Both the position numbers and the translations under genes were made by a program. DNA of 64,000 bases, from the NCBI GenBank assembly GCA_035271585.1, contig DATERL010000209.1:1-64000 (forward strand), given 5' to 3'. The notes beneath the pieces were generated by a model. That model had not been told where the DNA came from and ran no database searches. It worked only from the letters and a program-made list of their open reading frames with translations. Source of the stretch: Roseimarinus sp035271585 (GTDB lineage: Bacteria > Bacteroidota > Bacteroidia > Bacteroidales > Prolixibacteraceae). This document shows, one piece after another, positions 43,336 through 52,507 of the stretch. Position 1 is the first letter of the stretch, and each line of letters starts with the position of its first letter.

Positions 43336-44369
43336 TTAATTCCCCTAACGTTTTTTTCCCATTTCCAAGCCGACAGCAAGGTCTCTTCCAGCGATGTTTG
43401 TGCTTTCCAGCCCAGCTCATTGTTGGCATAAGTAGTGTCTGCCCATATTTTTACAATATCACCAGCTCGGCGGGCAACAATTTTGTAATTCAGTTTTAAG
43501 CTTGTCGCTTTTTCGAAACCATTAATTATTTCGAGCACCGAGTATCCATTACCAGTTCCCAAATTAAAAACTTCGTAATTGGCTTTACCACGGTTTTCAA
43601 GTAATCGTTGAATAGCCACCACGTGTGCTTTGGCCAAATCGACCACATTAATATAATCGCGAATGGCAGAACCATCGGGAGTTTCATAGTCGTCGCCAAA
43701 AACTTTCAGCTCGTCGCGTAAACCAGCCGCTGTTTGGGTGATAAACGGAACAAGGTTTTGTGGCACGCCCAAGGGTAGTTCACCAATCAATGCAGATGGA
43801 TGAGCGCCAATGGGATTAAAATAACGCAAGGCAATTCCTTTCAATTGTGGATTGGCAATAATGGTATCGTACAATATATCTTCGTTTACCCTTTTGGTAT
43901 TGGCATAAGGCGACTCAGCATCTTTGCGGGGCGTATTTTCGGTAACGGGCAACACATCGGGTTGACCGTAAACCGTGCACGATGAAGAAAAAACGATGTT
44001 AGCAACATTGTATTTTAATTGACAGTCCAGCAAATTCATAAGCGAAACCAAGTTATTGCGATAATAAAGCAATGGTTTTTGCACCGACTCCCCCACTGCT
44101 TTACTGGCAGCAAAGTGAATAATTGCATCAATTTTGGGGTATTTTTCAAAAAAAGCTTCAAGTTTTAATCGATCGGTGAGGTCAAATTGCTCAAAGAGAG
44201 GTTTAATCCCTGTGATTTTTTCAATGTTATCGATAACATCAGCCGATGAGTTAGAGAGGTTATCAACGATAATTGTTTCAAAACCTTCGTTAATAAGCTC
44301 AACAACCGTGTGAGAGCCGATATAACCAGTTCCGCCGGTCACCAAAATCTGTTGTTTCATACTTTTCAT
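43329..44369 (-). CDS. galE: UDP-glucose 4-epimerase
   Basis: GalE interconverts UDP-glucose and UDP-galactose. The 346-residue protein has the NAD motif GGTGYIGSHTV, the SSSCTVYGQP serine region and the PYANTK catalytic tyrosine-lysine pair, then RYFNPIGAHPS. All are classic for the family. The ATG at 44360 is an equally good start. It has its own promoter and lies upstream of rfbB on the same strand, but the gap of 380 bp suggests separate transcripts. Confidence 0.95.
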   Translation of the reverse strand: MKSMKQQILVTGGTGYIGSHTVVELINEGFETIIVDNLSNSSADVIDNIEKITGIKPLFEQFDLTDRLKLEAFFEKYPKIDAIIHFAASKAVGESVQKPLLYYRNNLVSLMNLLDCQLKYNVANIVFSSSCTVYGQPDVLPVTENTPRKDAESPYANTKRVNEDILYDTIIANPQLKGIALRYFNPIGAHPSALIGELPLGVPQNLVPFITQTAAGLRDELKVFGDDYETPDGSAIRDYINVVDLAKAHVVAIQRLLENRGKANYEVFNLGTGNGYSVLEIINGFEKATSLKLNYKIVARRAGDIVKIWADTTYANNELGWKAQTSLEETLLSAWKWEKNVRGINN

Positions 44370-44385
44370 TGAATATAGTAAGCTG

Positions 44386-44416
44386 CAAATTTAATAAATA
44401 ATGTTCCTTCATCAAT
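44386..44416 (-). promoter_or_regulatory. Promoter of galE
   Basis: On the minus strand ATTG (44416-44413), a 19-bp spacer and TAAATTTG (44393-44386). The -7 box is a full match and the -33 box has one change. Confidence 0.65.
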
Positions 44417-44475
44417 TATTTTTTCGCCTTGAATTAAGGTTATCAACATTTTATAAAATGTGTTGAAAAATAAGT

Positions 44476-44506
44476 TTTGACAGCCTAATGTTTTTGCTTA
44501 TTTTTG
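44476..44506 (+). promoter_or_regulatory. Full-match promoter of the HU/SPOR gene
   Basis: TTTG (44476-44479), a 19-bp spacer and TATTTTTG (44499-44506) match the Bacteroidota consensus at every fixed base. This excludes the upstream ATG at 44488 as start. Confidence 0.75.
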
Positions 44507-44526
44507 AGTTCGTGATTGAAAAAACT

Positions 44527-45426
44527 ATGGAAATAGCAAAACACCTCAATTATTTATTACAATTTCATGAATGTGTGATTGTTCCCGAGTTTGGTGGTTT
44601 TATATCGAACTATCAACCTGCTGGTTACAATACTATTAATCATACATTTACCCCTCCTTCGAAAAAAGTAGTTTTTAATTCAAAAATTACTACAAACGAT
44701 GGATTGCTCATTAACCACTTGGTCGAAGTCGAGAGGTTAGGTTATCGCCAAGCTCAAACGGCAGTTTTGAACTTTACCAACTCGATTTTTGCACAGTTAA
44801 ACAAAGGCGAAACAATTTCGCTTGAAAATCTGGGAAATTTCAGGTTCGATTCATCGGGGATGATTGACTTTACGCCTGTAGCCCGTTTCGAGTTAATTGA
44901 AGCTTACGGTTTAAGGCCTTTTACCTGCTCGACTATTGATGGTGCAAAACCGGCAATAGATTTCACTCGTCCAGCAGTTCGCGCCCTTAAACACAATAAC
45001 AACTGGTTGAAAGTGGCTGCCGGCGCCGCAATACTGCTTTCGTTATCGATGTTTCCTTTAAAAAACACCGATATCCATTTGCAGTCGTCCAACTTGATCC
45101 CTTTACATTTACTTAGCACCGAAAAAGTTGATAATAATATTACTACTCAAGCAGAATCCGACAAAACTGTCGACCTCGACCTGGTAGTAACAAAAGAAAA
45201 AGGCGCCTACATTCTTGTTGGTGGCAGCTTTGAATTCAAGAAAAATGCTCAGGTTTTGACCAACGAGTTAAAAGCTTGCGGCCACGATGCTGAAATTTTG
45301 TTGCTCGAAAATGGTTACTATCGTGTGGCCATCGATTCGTATTTCGACAAAAATGTAGCATTAACAGCAATGAAGTCCTATCGTGAAAACCACCCCGGCT
45401 CAATGGTTTGGGTGAGTACACGCTAA
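44527..45426 (+). CDS. HU-CCDC81 and SPOR domain membrane protein
   Basis: From the ATG at 44527 the product has 299 residues. The N-terminal half holds two HU-like domains of the Bacteroidota CCDC81 type (LLQFHECVIVPEFGGFISNY at the start, then VEVERLGYRQAQTAV and ISLENLGNFRFD). A short hydrophobic helix (about 165-178, VAAGAAILLSLSMFPL) crosses the membrane, and a SPOR domain closes the protein (about 225-299, YILVGGSFEFKKNAQ). SPOR domains bind denuded septal peptidoglycan. A protein with HU-like domains inside and SPOR outside could link chromosome and division site; this is a suggestion from the domains. Confidence 0.88.
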   Translation: MEIAKHLNYLLQFHECVIVPEFGGFISNYQPAGYNTINHTFTPPSKKVVFNSKITTNDGLLINHLVEVERLGYRQAQTAVLNFTNSIFAQLNKGETISLENLGNFRFDSSGMIDFTPVARFELIEAYGLRPFTCSTIDGAKPAIDFTRPAVRALKHNNNWLKVAAGAAILLSLSMFPLKNTDIHLQSSNLIPLHLLSTEKVDNNITTQAESDKTVDLDLVVTKEKGAYILVGGSFEFKKNAQVLTNELKACGHDAEILLLENGYYRVAIDSYFDKNVALTAMKSYRENHPGSMVWVSTR

Positions 45427-45459
45427 TAAATAATTCATATTACCTTGAATATTTTTTGT

Positions 45460-45487
45460 GGGCTGCCAATTTTAGGTGGCCCTTTTT
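45460..45487 (+). terminator. Terminator of the HU/SPOR gene
   Basis: GGGCTGCC (45460-45467) pairs with GGTGGCCC (45475-45482) using two G-U pairs, followed by five T. Confidence 0.7.
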
Positions 45488-45546
45488 GTTTTAATATCAA
45501 TTTCTCCAGAATATCTTTTTATTAGAAATCTTTTTCCCAAATCTCT

Positions 45547-45554
45547 TATCTTTG
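45547..45554 (+). promoter_or_regulatory. -7 element of the ldcA-yraN pair
   Basis: TATCTTTG matches TAnnTTTG, 22 bp before the ldcA ATG. The -33 box is unclear. Confidence 0.5.
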
Positions 45555-45575
45555 TTTAAAACATAAAGCTCAGCT

Positions 45576-46478
45576 ATGGTTCAAATTCCTCCCTATATTC
45601 ATCCAGGCGATACTGTTGGCTTGGTTTCAACGGCATCGATAATTGTTCCCGAAGTGGTTGAGCCTGCTATTGAATTGCTTCAGTCGTTAGGCTATAAAGT
45701 TGTTGTTGGTAAACATTTATACGATCGTTACCATCAGTTTGCCGGAACAGACCTACAGCGGGCAGCCGATTTGCAAGCCATGCTTGATAACCCCGATATC
45801 AAAACAATTTTTTGTTCGCGGGGCGGTTATGGCAGCTTGCGTACTGCCGAATTAATTAATTGGCAGAAGTTTATCAACAAACCAAAATGGATTGTGGGCT
45901 TTAGCGATATTACTGCGCTGCAAGCCAAGGTAAATCAGTTGGGAATTGCATCCATTCACGGAGTAATGCCTCGATATTTCCTGCAAAATGGACAGACATC
46001 GCAAGGTTTTCAATATTTGCTTGATGCTTTGAACGGTAAAAATTTGTCGTACGAAATTGAAAAATCGCAATATAACCGAGTTGGGACAGCATCGGGGCCA
46101 GTTATTGGCGGTAACCTTTCGATGCTTTACAGTTTGCGCGGTACCCCCTACGATTTCGACCCAAAAGGAAAAATTTTGTTTATCGAAGATTTGGCAGAAT
46201 ACCTTTACCACCTCGACCGTATGATGATGAACCTGAAAGTGGGTGGGCAACTTGAAGGTTTGGCAGGTTTGGTAGTTGGCCAATTTACAGGAATGAAAGA
46301 CCACGAAACCAAGTTTGGTAAAACCGCTGAAGAAATAATATATGAAGCCGTGGCCGAATATAAATATCCTATTTTGTTCAATTTTCCGGCAGGTCATCAC
46401 GAAAATAATTTTCCAATAAAATTTGGCACCGAAAGCCACTTGCAGGTAAGCAATTCGATATCGACATTCACTCAATAA
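45576..46478 (+). CDS. ldcA: LD-carboxypeptidase, peptidase family S66
   Basis: LdcA removes the terminal D-alanine from murein tetrapeptides during cell-wall recycling. The 300-residue protein shows the S66 layout: the nucleophile S87 in SRGGYGSLR, FSDITALQ, VIGGNLSMLYSLRGT, the glutamate in LFIEDLAEYLYHLDRM, and the histidine near the end in FPAGHHENNFPI. It has no signal peptide, in line with the cytoplasmic location of the family. yraN follows 12 bp later. Confidence 0.93.
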   Translation: MVQIPPYIHPGDTVGLVSTASIIVPEVVEPAIELLQSLGYKVVVGKHLYDRYHQFAGTDLQRAADLQAMLDNPDIKTIFCSRGGYGSLRTAELINWQKFINKPKWIVGFSDITALQAKVNQLGIASIHGVMPRYFLQNGQTSQGFQYLLDALNGKNLSYEIEKSQYNRVGTASGPVIGGNLSMLYSLRGTPYDFDPKGKILFIEDLAEYLYHLDRMMMNLKVGGQLEGLAGLVVGQFTGMKDHETKFGKTAEEIIYEAVAEYKYPILFNFPAGHHENNFPIKFGTESHLQVSNSISTFTQ

Positions 46479-46490
46479 ACCTCAAAAACC

Positions 46491-46859
46491 ATGACAGTAC
46501 AAAAAGAACTTGGAGATATGGGCGAACAAATAGCTTTTGAACACTTGGTAAAAAAAGGCTATAAAATTAAAGCACGTAACTGGCGTTTTAAAAATGCCGA
46601 GATCGACATTATTGCCACACAAAACAACCAATTGGTTATTGTTGAAGTAAAAACCCGAAGCGCCGCTATCTACGAAGAACCCCGCGATTCAATTTCAGAC
46701 CCAAAAATAAGGTTTTTAACCAACGCGGCCGAGGCATACATAATGGAATACGAAATTGATTTGGAAACCCGCTTCGACGTAATAGCTATAAAATGGTTTG
46801 GAAACGGAAAATATGAATTGTACCATATTGAAGATGCTTTCACTCCCATGATTGAATAG
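46491..46859 (+). CDS. yraN: YraN (UPF0102) family endonuclease-like protein
   Basis: The 122-residue protein has the PD-(D/E)xK core of the family: EIDIIATQNNQLVIVEVKTRS with aspartate, glutamate and lysine in place, preceded by GEQIAFEHLVKKGYKI. UPF0102 proteins resemble Holliday-junction resolvases, but their role is not established. It is co-transcribed with ldcA. Confidence 0.9.
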   Translation: MTVQKELGDMGEQIAFEHLVKKGYKIKARNWRFKNAEIDIIATQNNQLVIVEVKTRSAAIYEEPRDSISDPKIRFLTNAAEAYIMEYEIDLETRFDVIAIKWFGNGKYELYHIEDAFTPMIE

Positions 46860-46886
46860 ATCGGATGTTTTTAAACCCAGTTAAAA

Positions 46887-46899
46887 CTTGCCGGGCAAG
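46887..46899. other. 13-bp palindrome downstream of yraN
   Basis: CTTGCC, G, GGCAAG forms a perfect palindrome. It could be an operator or a weak hairpin; no T tract follows. Confidence 0.3.
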
Positions 46900-47064
46900 A
46901 TTGTCGCCTTGTATGTTTATATTATGGGAAATATAAATCAAAAATATTCCAAATACATCTTCACTTTCGATTTTAAATGTAAGAATGTATATCTTAGCGA
47001 CTTGAAAAAATTGAGGTGTTAAAATAGTGTAATTGGGGATTCCTTTTCAAAATAAATTGATAAA

Positions 47065-47499
47065 ATGATCGTTAAAATTGTCAACAAATCAAATAACTCC
47101 TTGCCGGCATACAGCACAATTCTGTCAGCCGGTATGGACTTGAGAGCATCATTAAATGAGCCGGTAATTTTAAACCCACTTGAGCGGGCTTTGATTCCTA
47201 CCGGGCTGTTCATTGAATTACCTTCGGGTTACGAAGCCCAAATTAGACCCCGAAGCGGAATGGCGTTGAAGCATGGAATTTCGGTATTAAACACACCCGG
47301 AACCATCGACGCCGATTATCGTGGCGAAATTGGCATTATACTTGTAAACCTTTCGAACCAAGCATTCACAATCGAAAATAGCGAACGGATATGCCAAATG
47401 GTAATTGCAAAGCACGAAACAGTTGATTGGAACGAGGTGGAAATTTTGGAAGAAACAGCGCGCGGTGCCGGTGGTTTTGGACACACCGGAAAGAAATAG
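47065..47499 (+). CDS. dut: dUTP diphosphatase
   Basis: Dut hydrolyses dUTP to dUMP and keeps uracil out of DNA. The 144-residue protein has the five trimeric-dUTPase motifs: AGMDLRA, PRSGMALKHG, GTIDADYRGEIG, RICQMVI and the C-terminal arm ARGAGGFGHTG. The length is standard. It is probably the first gene of an envelope operon (TPR lipoprotein, DUF4292 lipoprotein, EnvC-like protein) with gaps of 16 bp, an overlap and 53 bp. Confidence 0.96.
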   Translation: MIVKIVNKSNNSLPAYSTILSAGMDLRASLNEPVILNPLERALIPTGLFIELPSGYEAQIRPRSGMALKHGISVLNTPGTIDADYRGEIGIILVNLSNQAFTIENSERICQMVIAKHETVDWNEVEILEETARGAGGFGHTGKK

Positions 47500-47515
47500 T
47501 GTTAAGAGATTTATA

Positions 47516-49270
47516 ATGAAAATGCATAAAATATTTATTGTCGTTGGCATAATTTTGATAGCCTTTGGGTGTAAAACCTCAAAACAGGTTACACAACCTT
47601 TCTCCAAAAAGGCAAATCAGGAAGTTGCTATTCCCGAAGAAAAGCGCATTGAATTCGAGTACATGTACATCGAAGGCTTGAAACAGAAAATGCTGGCGAA
47701 CAACGATATGGCCACACAATATTTCAATAGTTGTCTCGAAATAAACCCAAATTCGGCAGCATCAATGTTTGAGCTGGCCAATATTTATGTATCGAAAGGG
47801 GAGCTGATAAGTGCAAAATTACTGCTCGAAAAGGCAACTCAGATTAATCCCGACAATCATTGGTATAAATTATTACTGGCTCAAATTTATCAAAACAGCA
47901 ACCAATATGCCGAAGCCAGTCAGGTTTACAGTGCGCTCATCAAAAACGACCCCGGCAATATCGACTACTTGTACATGAATGCTTTGCTTTTATCGACAGG
48001 TGGCGATTACAACGGTGCATTAAAAGCCTACAGCGAACTTGAAAAAGCAATGGGTTACAACGAACCAATTGCCCTTGCAAAACAACAACTATATCGTAAT
48101 GCCGGTAAAAATAAAGAAGCTTACGCCGAAATTGAAAAGCTTATTGCCTCAAATCCCGGAGTGCCTGAATATTATGGAATTTTGGCCGATATGTACAAAG
48201 AAGACGAAAACAATACCAAAGCGCTTGAATACTACAACAAAGTGATTGAGGTGGATCCTTCGAATGGTTTTGTCTATTTTTCGTTGGCTACACTTTATTT
48301 TCAAAAGAAAGAAATTGAGAAAGGTTACGATTTTGCCCAAAAAGGATTTGCAAGTCCAAACGTTGAAATTGAAACTAAAATACAGCTCTACCTGATGCTT
48401 ACCAGTGCTCCCGAGGAAATGAGAATCAGTGATTCTCAAATTGAGAGTTTGATAGGCTTAATCGCTGAAACCCACCCCAACGATCCAAGAAGTTTCAGCA
48501 TACAAGCCGATTTTATGATGCAGCTCCAGCGTGTAAGCGAAGCTCGCGAGTACATGCTCAAAGCCCTTGAAATCGATCCCAACTCTTACCCGCTTTGGGA
48601 GCAATTGCTCATTGCCGAAAACCAATTGCTCGACTTCGAAAGCATGTCAAAAAGCAGTCAACGAGCCATAGAACTCTTCCCGTCGCAACCCTTACTTTAT
48701 GTTCTGAATGCCGTATCGAACATTCAGCTTAAAAATTACGACCAGGCACTCAAATCGCTCGACAACGGCCAAATATACGTGATTGACAACAAAAACATGG
48801 AAAGTCAATTCGAACTATACCGTGCCGAAGCATATTACAACCTCGACAAACGTAGCGAGGCTTTTTCGGCTTTCGAAAAGGTAATTAAAAACGATCCCGA
48901 AAATTTTATGGCCATGAATAACTACGCCTATTACCTCTCGGTAGGCAGCGAACAGCTCGAAAAGGCCGAAATAATGAGCAGCAAAGTTATACAGGCAAAC
49001 CCCAACAACCCCACCTATCTCGATACCCACGCATGGGTATTGTTTAAAAAGAAAGAATATCGTTTGGCAAAATTTTACATGGAAACTGCGATGAAAAATG
49101 GGGGCGATCAAAGTGATGTGATTGTTGAACATTATGGCGATATTTTGTTTATGATGAATGACGTTGAAGGTGCGCTCGAAAATTGGAACAAATCTGTTCA
49201 ATTGGGAAACGAAAGCAAAATACTTCGACAAAAAATCAATGAGAAAAAGTTCATCGAAGGAGAAGAATAA
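47516..49270 (+). CDS. TPR-repeat lipoprotein
   Basis: From the ATG at 47516 the product has 584 residues, with a signal peptide and lipobox cysteine (LIAFGC, about C19). It is almost entirely tetratricopeptide repeats (for example NPDNHWYKLLLAQIYQ, DPSNGFVYFSLATLYF, DPENFMAMNNYAYYLS), at least ten units. The frame extends upstream to 47405 inside dut, but only the chosen start gives a signal peptide. It overlaps the next start codon by one base. Together with the DUF4292 and EnvC-like genes it forms a conserved-looking envelope cluster, and it may be an outer-membrane assembly scaffold. Confidence 0.9.
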   Translation: MKMHKIFIVVGIILIAFGCKTSKQVTQPFSKKANQEVAIPEEKRIEFEYMYIEGLKQKMLANNDMATQYFNSCLEINPNSAASMFELANIYVSKGELISAKLLLEKATQINPDNHWYKLLLAQIYQNSNQYAEASQVYSALIKNDPGNIDYLYMNALLLSTGGDYNGALKAYSELEKAMGYNEPIALAKQQLYRNAGKNKEAYAEIEKLIASNPGVPEYYGILADMYKEDENNTKALEYYNKVIEVDPSNGFVYFSLATLYFQKKEIEKGYDFAQKGFASPNVEIETKIQLYLMLTSAPEEMRISDSQIESLIGLIAETHPNDPRSFSIQADFMMQLQRVSEAREYMLKALEIDPNSYPLWEQLLIAENQLLDFESMSKSSQRAIELFPSQPLLYVLNAVSNIQLKNYDQALKSLDNGQIYVIDNKNMESQFELYRAEAYYNLDKRSEAFSAFEKVIKNDPENFMAMNNYAYYLSVGSEQLEKAEIMSSKVIQANPNNPTYLDTHAWVLFKKKEYRLAKFYMETAMKNGGDQSDVIVEHYGDILFMMNDVEGALENWNKSVQLGNESKILRQKINEKKFIEGEE

Positions 49271-50148
49271 TGCGTACATACAAGAGAACATATTTTTATC
49301 TATTATTGATTGCAACCTTGGCAATTATGGGAGCCACTTCGTGTAGCACCTCGCGAAGGGCGGCCAGCTACGAAGCCAAACCCATGTCAACCAATAAAAT
49401 TATTCGAAAAATTGAGCGTGGAGCACCAAGTTTTAAGAGTTATGAATCGAACCGGATTTCGATTAGTTACACCGACAAAGAAGGAAGAAGTAATTTCTCG
49501 GGACAGTTTAAAATTGACCACGATAATCGCATTATTTTCACCCTGCGAAAATTGAGTATACCGGTTGGAAGGGCGCTTATTACACCCGACAGCGTGGTAT
49601 TTGTTAATTATTTCGACAAAAATTATATACGGGATAATATCTCGTCGCTGCAACAAGCTTTTGGAATCGACATTGATTATTACATGTTGCAGGCACTACT
49701 TACAGGCGATATTGGCCTCTTGTTTAATAATCCGATGTTCGACAAAGAACTCGAATCACTTATTGACGATAACCAGTACCGAATCGACAGTAAACTAAAT
49801 GCCAGAATTGACAAAGCGATATCAAAGGGAAACGAACGGAAACTTAACCGCTATATGAAACGCATGAACGATTCTGAGTTTACCAGCTATTCGGCATGGA
49901 TCGACCCACGTCAATTCGTAATTCGCAAACTAACATTCAACGACATAAAGAACGAATTACAACTTGCAGTTCACTACGATAATTACAAATTGATTGACAA
50001 AAGTTTATTCCCTCAAAATATTGAAATTGTTTATGTTACCCCCATACAAAATATGAAACTCGAAATTAAGCTATCGAAAGCTGCCGTTAATAAGGAAAAG
50101 GATTTTAGTTTTAACATACCTGAAAAATTCGATCACTTTCATTTTTAA
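49270..50148 (+). CDS. DUF4292 lipoprotein
   Basis: The 292-residue product has a lipobox-like ATSCSTS after a hydrophobic segment (about residues 11-20). The body matches the Bacteroidota DUF4292 pattern, which resembles LolA/LolB-like half-barrels: ISYTDKEGRSNFSGQFKI, LSIPVGRALITPDSVVFVN and MLQALLTGDI. A role in lipoprotein or lipid handling at the outer membrane is plausible but unproven. It is translationally coupled to the TPR gene. Confidence 0.85.
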   Translation: MRTYKRTYFYLLLIATLAIMGATSCSTSRRAASYEAKPMSTNKIIRKIERGAPSFKSYESNRISISYTDKEGRSNFSGQFKIDHDNRIIFTLRKLSIPVGRALITPDSVVFVNYFDKNYIRDNISSLQQAFGIDIDYYMLQALLTGDIGLLFNNPMFDKELESLIDDNQYRIDSKLNARIDKAISKGNERKLNRYMKRMNDSEFTSYSAWIDPRQFVIRKLTFNDIKNELQLAVHYDNYKLIDKSLFPQNIEIVYVTPIQNMKLEIKLSKAAVNKEKDFSFNIPEKFDHFHF

Positions 50149-50201
50149 TACAGTAAAATTTAACAGAATTTCATAAAGCTTAATGGTGCGATTACTTGAA
50201 A

Positions 50202-51428
50202 ATGAAAAATAGAAATACGAAATACATTGCCAGCTTAAGACAAAATTACACGTTATTTGCAATTTTGTTATTTTTCATGTTCCTTCATCTTTCTACTGCG
50301 ATTTCGGCACAATCAATCAGCGAGCTGCAACAAAAAAAGGAAAAAACACTCCAGGAGATCGAATACACCAACATACTACTGGCTAAAACAAGCAAAAACA
50401 GCAAGGCTACGCTCAATAAACTCTCCTTGTTAAATGGACAAATTTCGCTTCGAAACAACTTAATCAACGATTACAATACTCAGTTAACACTACTTCAAAA
50501 ATCGATTGAACAAAACCTTAACGTTATTACAATGCTTACCAACGATTTGGAGCAAATAAAGGTCGATTATTCAAAGATGATTGAACAAGCCTATCGAAAA
50601 CGCGGCGATTACAATAAGCTTATTTTCCTCTTGTCGAGCCAAAGTTTCAACCAAGCCTACAAGCGCCTACTTTACACGCGTCAAATGACCAGCTACCGCC
50701 AAAAACAATCGGAACAAATAGCAGCTATCAGAACAACTTTACGATCAAAAACCGACGATTTGAATAAAAGCCGCGATGATAAACAAAAGATATTATCGCA
50801 GCAAATGAAAGAAATTTCGGTGTTAAGTAACGAAAAAACACAGCAGTCGAATTACCACGCAGAGTTAGAAAAACGACAACGCGAACTTAAAAATCACCTC
50901 AACTACCAGCAACGCGTTCAAGATCGTTTGCAGCGCGAAATCGAAAAACTCATAGAAGAAGAAGCCAAACGAGCCAAAAAAATTGCTCGAACACCTGAGT
51001 TTAACCTGCTCTCAGATGACTTTGAGAAAAACAAAGGGCGTTTTCCCTGGCCAACTCAAAATGGTATTATTACCGATAAATTTGGTGAACACGCCCACCC
51101 CGTAATGAAAAATATTATTATTCGAAACAACGGGATTGACATTACCACCAAACCGGGCGAAAAAGCAAGGGCTATTTTTAAGGGTACCGTGAGCAAGGTT
51201 TTTGCTGTACCCGGTGGTAATATGGCTTTAATCGTCAGGCATGGTCAATACATTACCGTTTATTCAAACCTAAAAGAAGTGTACGTGAAACAAGGCGACA
51301 ATGTTAGTATCAAACAAGATATTGGCCTTATTTTTACCGATAAGAATGACGACGACAAAACCACTTTAAAATTTCAAATCTGGAAAGAAAGCGTCAAACT
51401 TAATCCCGAAGCATGGATCGCAAAGTAA
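50202..51428 (+). CDS. EnvC-like murein hydrolase activator with degenerate M23 domain
   Basis: From the ATG at 50202 the 408-residue protein has a signal peptide (ending AISAQS). A long coiled coil follows (about 40-255, rich in Q, K and E), then a C-terminal LytM/M23 fold (about 285-405, FGEHAHPVMKNIIIRNNGIDI, VRHGQYITVYSNLKEVYV). Active M23 enzymes use HxxxD and HxH zinc ligands; here the sites read NNGID and SNL, so zinc binding is largely lost, as in E. coli EnvC, which activates amidases rather than cutting murein itself. An upstream TTG at 50196 is less likely. It closes the dut operon. Confidence 0.88.
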   Translation: MKNRNTKYIASLRQNYTLFAILLFFMFLHLSTAISAQSISELQQKKEKTLQEIEYTNILLAKTSKNSKATLNKLSLLNGQISLRNNLINDYNTQLTLLQKSIEQNLNVITMLTNDLEQIKVDYSKMIEQAYRKRGDYNKLIFLLSSQSFNQAYKRLLYTRQMTSYRQKQSEQIAAIRTTLRSKTDDLNKSRDDKQKILSQQMKEISVLSNEKTQQSNYHAELEKRQRELKNHLNYQQRVQDRLQREIEKLIEEEAKRAKKIARTPEFNLLSDDFEKNKGRFPWPTQNGIITDKFGEHAHPVMKNIIIRNNGIDITTKPGEKARAIFKGTVSKVFAVPGGNMALIVRHGQYITVYSNLKEVYVKQGDNVSIKQDIGLIFTDKNDDDKTTLKFQIWKESVKLNPEAWIAK

Positions 51429-51484
51429 TCAATATTTAAACTACCACATCATCAGAAAAACAAGCAAAAAATAAGCATGGGTTC

Positions 51485-52186
51485 TTAAATACTGGCCATT
51501 CTTCGTAGTGTGGCAATATCAATAAAACGAATTTTGCGCCCTTTCAAATCAATTAATCCATCTTGTTTGAATTCCGACAATAACCTAATAACCGATTCGG
51601 TAGCAGTACCTACCATATTGGCCAACTCTTCGCGGGTCAAAGCAATTTGTAATGTATTATTTTCATCAACATCGAAACTGTCTTTCAGTAAAAGCAGCAC
51701 TTCGGCCAAACGCTCACGTACGGTTTTTTGGGCAATGTCGGTAATATAGTCATTGGCTTCGCGCAATTCGCGGCACAAAATCTGGATCATCCAGTGCGAA
51801 AAACGCCAGTTATTTTGAAGTAAATACAGTAACGTGTTATAAGGAATATGGCACAACACGGCATCGTCGATTACCTTGGCCGTAGTGCAGGCCAATTCTT
51901 GGCTAAGTAACGAACGAAATGCTATAATATCACCTCCTTTTACAAAGCGAATGATCTGTTCTTTACCATCGATTCCTGTTTTATATATTTTCAGAATACC
52001 TTTAGTAATGCAATAAAAACCCGTAAGGCGACTACCTTCACGGTAAACAACACTGCCTTTTTTGTAAACCTGACAGGTTTTATCGTAATTTAACTTTCCG
52101 ATTTCAGTATCGTTTAAATGCCTGAAAAACTTGAACCCTGATAAATCTATTTCTTCGGGTTGAGGGGTATTAAGTGAACTTCTCAT
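51485..52186 (-). CDS. Crp/Fnr-family transcriptional regulator
   Basis: From the ATG at 52186 the product has 233 residues: a cyclic-nucleotide-type beta barrel (about 10-125, KGSVVYREGSRLTGFYCI), a dimer helix, and a winged helix-turn-helix (LTREELANMVGTATESVIRLLSEFKQDGLI). No N-terminal cysteine cluster for an iron-sulfur sensor is seen, so it is not a classic oxygen-sensing Fnr. The promoter at 52223-52255 lies between this start and an upstream ATG at 52255, which settles the start. It is divergent from osmC and could control it. Confidence 0.92.
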   Translation of the reverse strand: MRSSLNTPQPEEIDLSGFKFFRHLNDTEIGKLNYDKTCQVYKKGSVVYREGSRLTGFYCITKGILKIYKTGIDGKEQIIRFVKGGDIIAFRSLLSQELACTTAKVIDDAVLCHIPYNTLLYLLQNNWRFSHWMIQILCRELREANDYITDIAQKTVRERLAEVLLLLKDSFDVDENNTLQIALTREELANMVGTATESVIRLLSEFKQDGLIDLKGRKIRFIDIATLRRMASI

Positions 52187-52507
52187 AACATCTTTTGTTA
52201 AAAACCACAATGCATTTGAATGGTAAATATAGTTATTCTTACTGATGCATACCAAAAATAAACAAATTTTCGTGGCACAATAGTCGCGGTGTGACCATAG
52301 TTACAAAAGTTGAAATAAAAAACAATCAACTTGCAAACCTAATTACATGAGTAGCAAAACAAGCAGTAATATTTTGAGATAAACTCAATTACGAAAGTTT
52401 ACAAAGCCTATTTGTTAGCCTTCAAAATTAGGCATAAAGATAGTCTTAATAATTGATGAATAAAGGTCGACAAAACAGTTAGTCAACAACTTAAAGAGCA
52501 ATAAAAA
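52187..52507. other. Divergent crp/osmC intergenic region
   Basis: Besides the crp promoter, AAGTTGA at 52307-52313 and its complement TCAACTT at 52326-52332 (12-bp spacer) form an inverted repeat that may be a regulator site. I saw no clear promoter for osmC. Confidence 0.4.
52223..52255 (-). promoter_or_regulatory. Promoter of the Crp/Fnr gene
   Basis: On the minus strand TTTG (52255-52252), a 21-bp spacer and TATATTTA (52230-52223), one base from consensus. The leader would be about 30 nt. Confidence 0.65.

Noticed and set aside
50196..50201. TTG start for the EnvC-like gene
   Set aside because: The ATG two codons later gives the same signal peptide and is the more common start.
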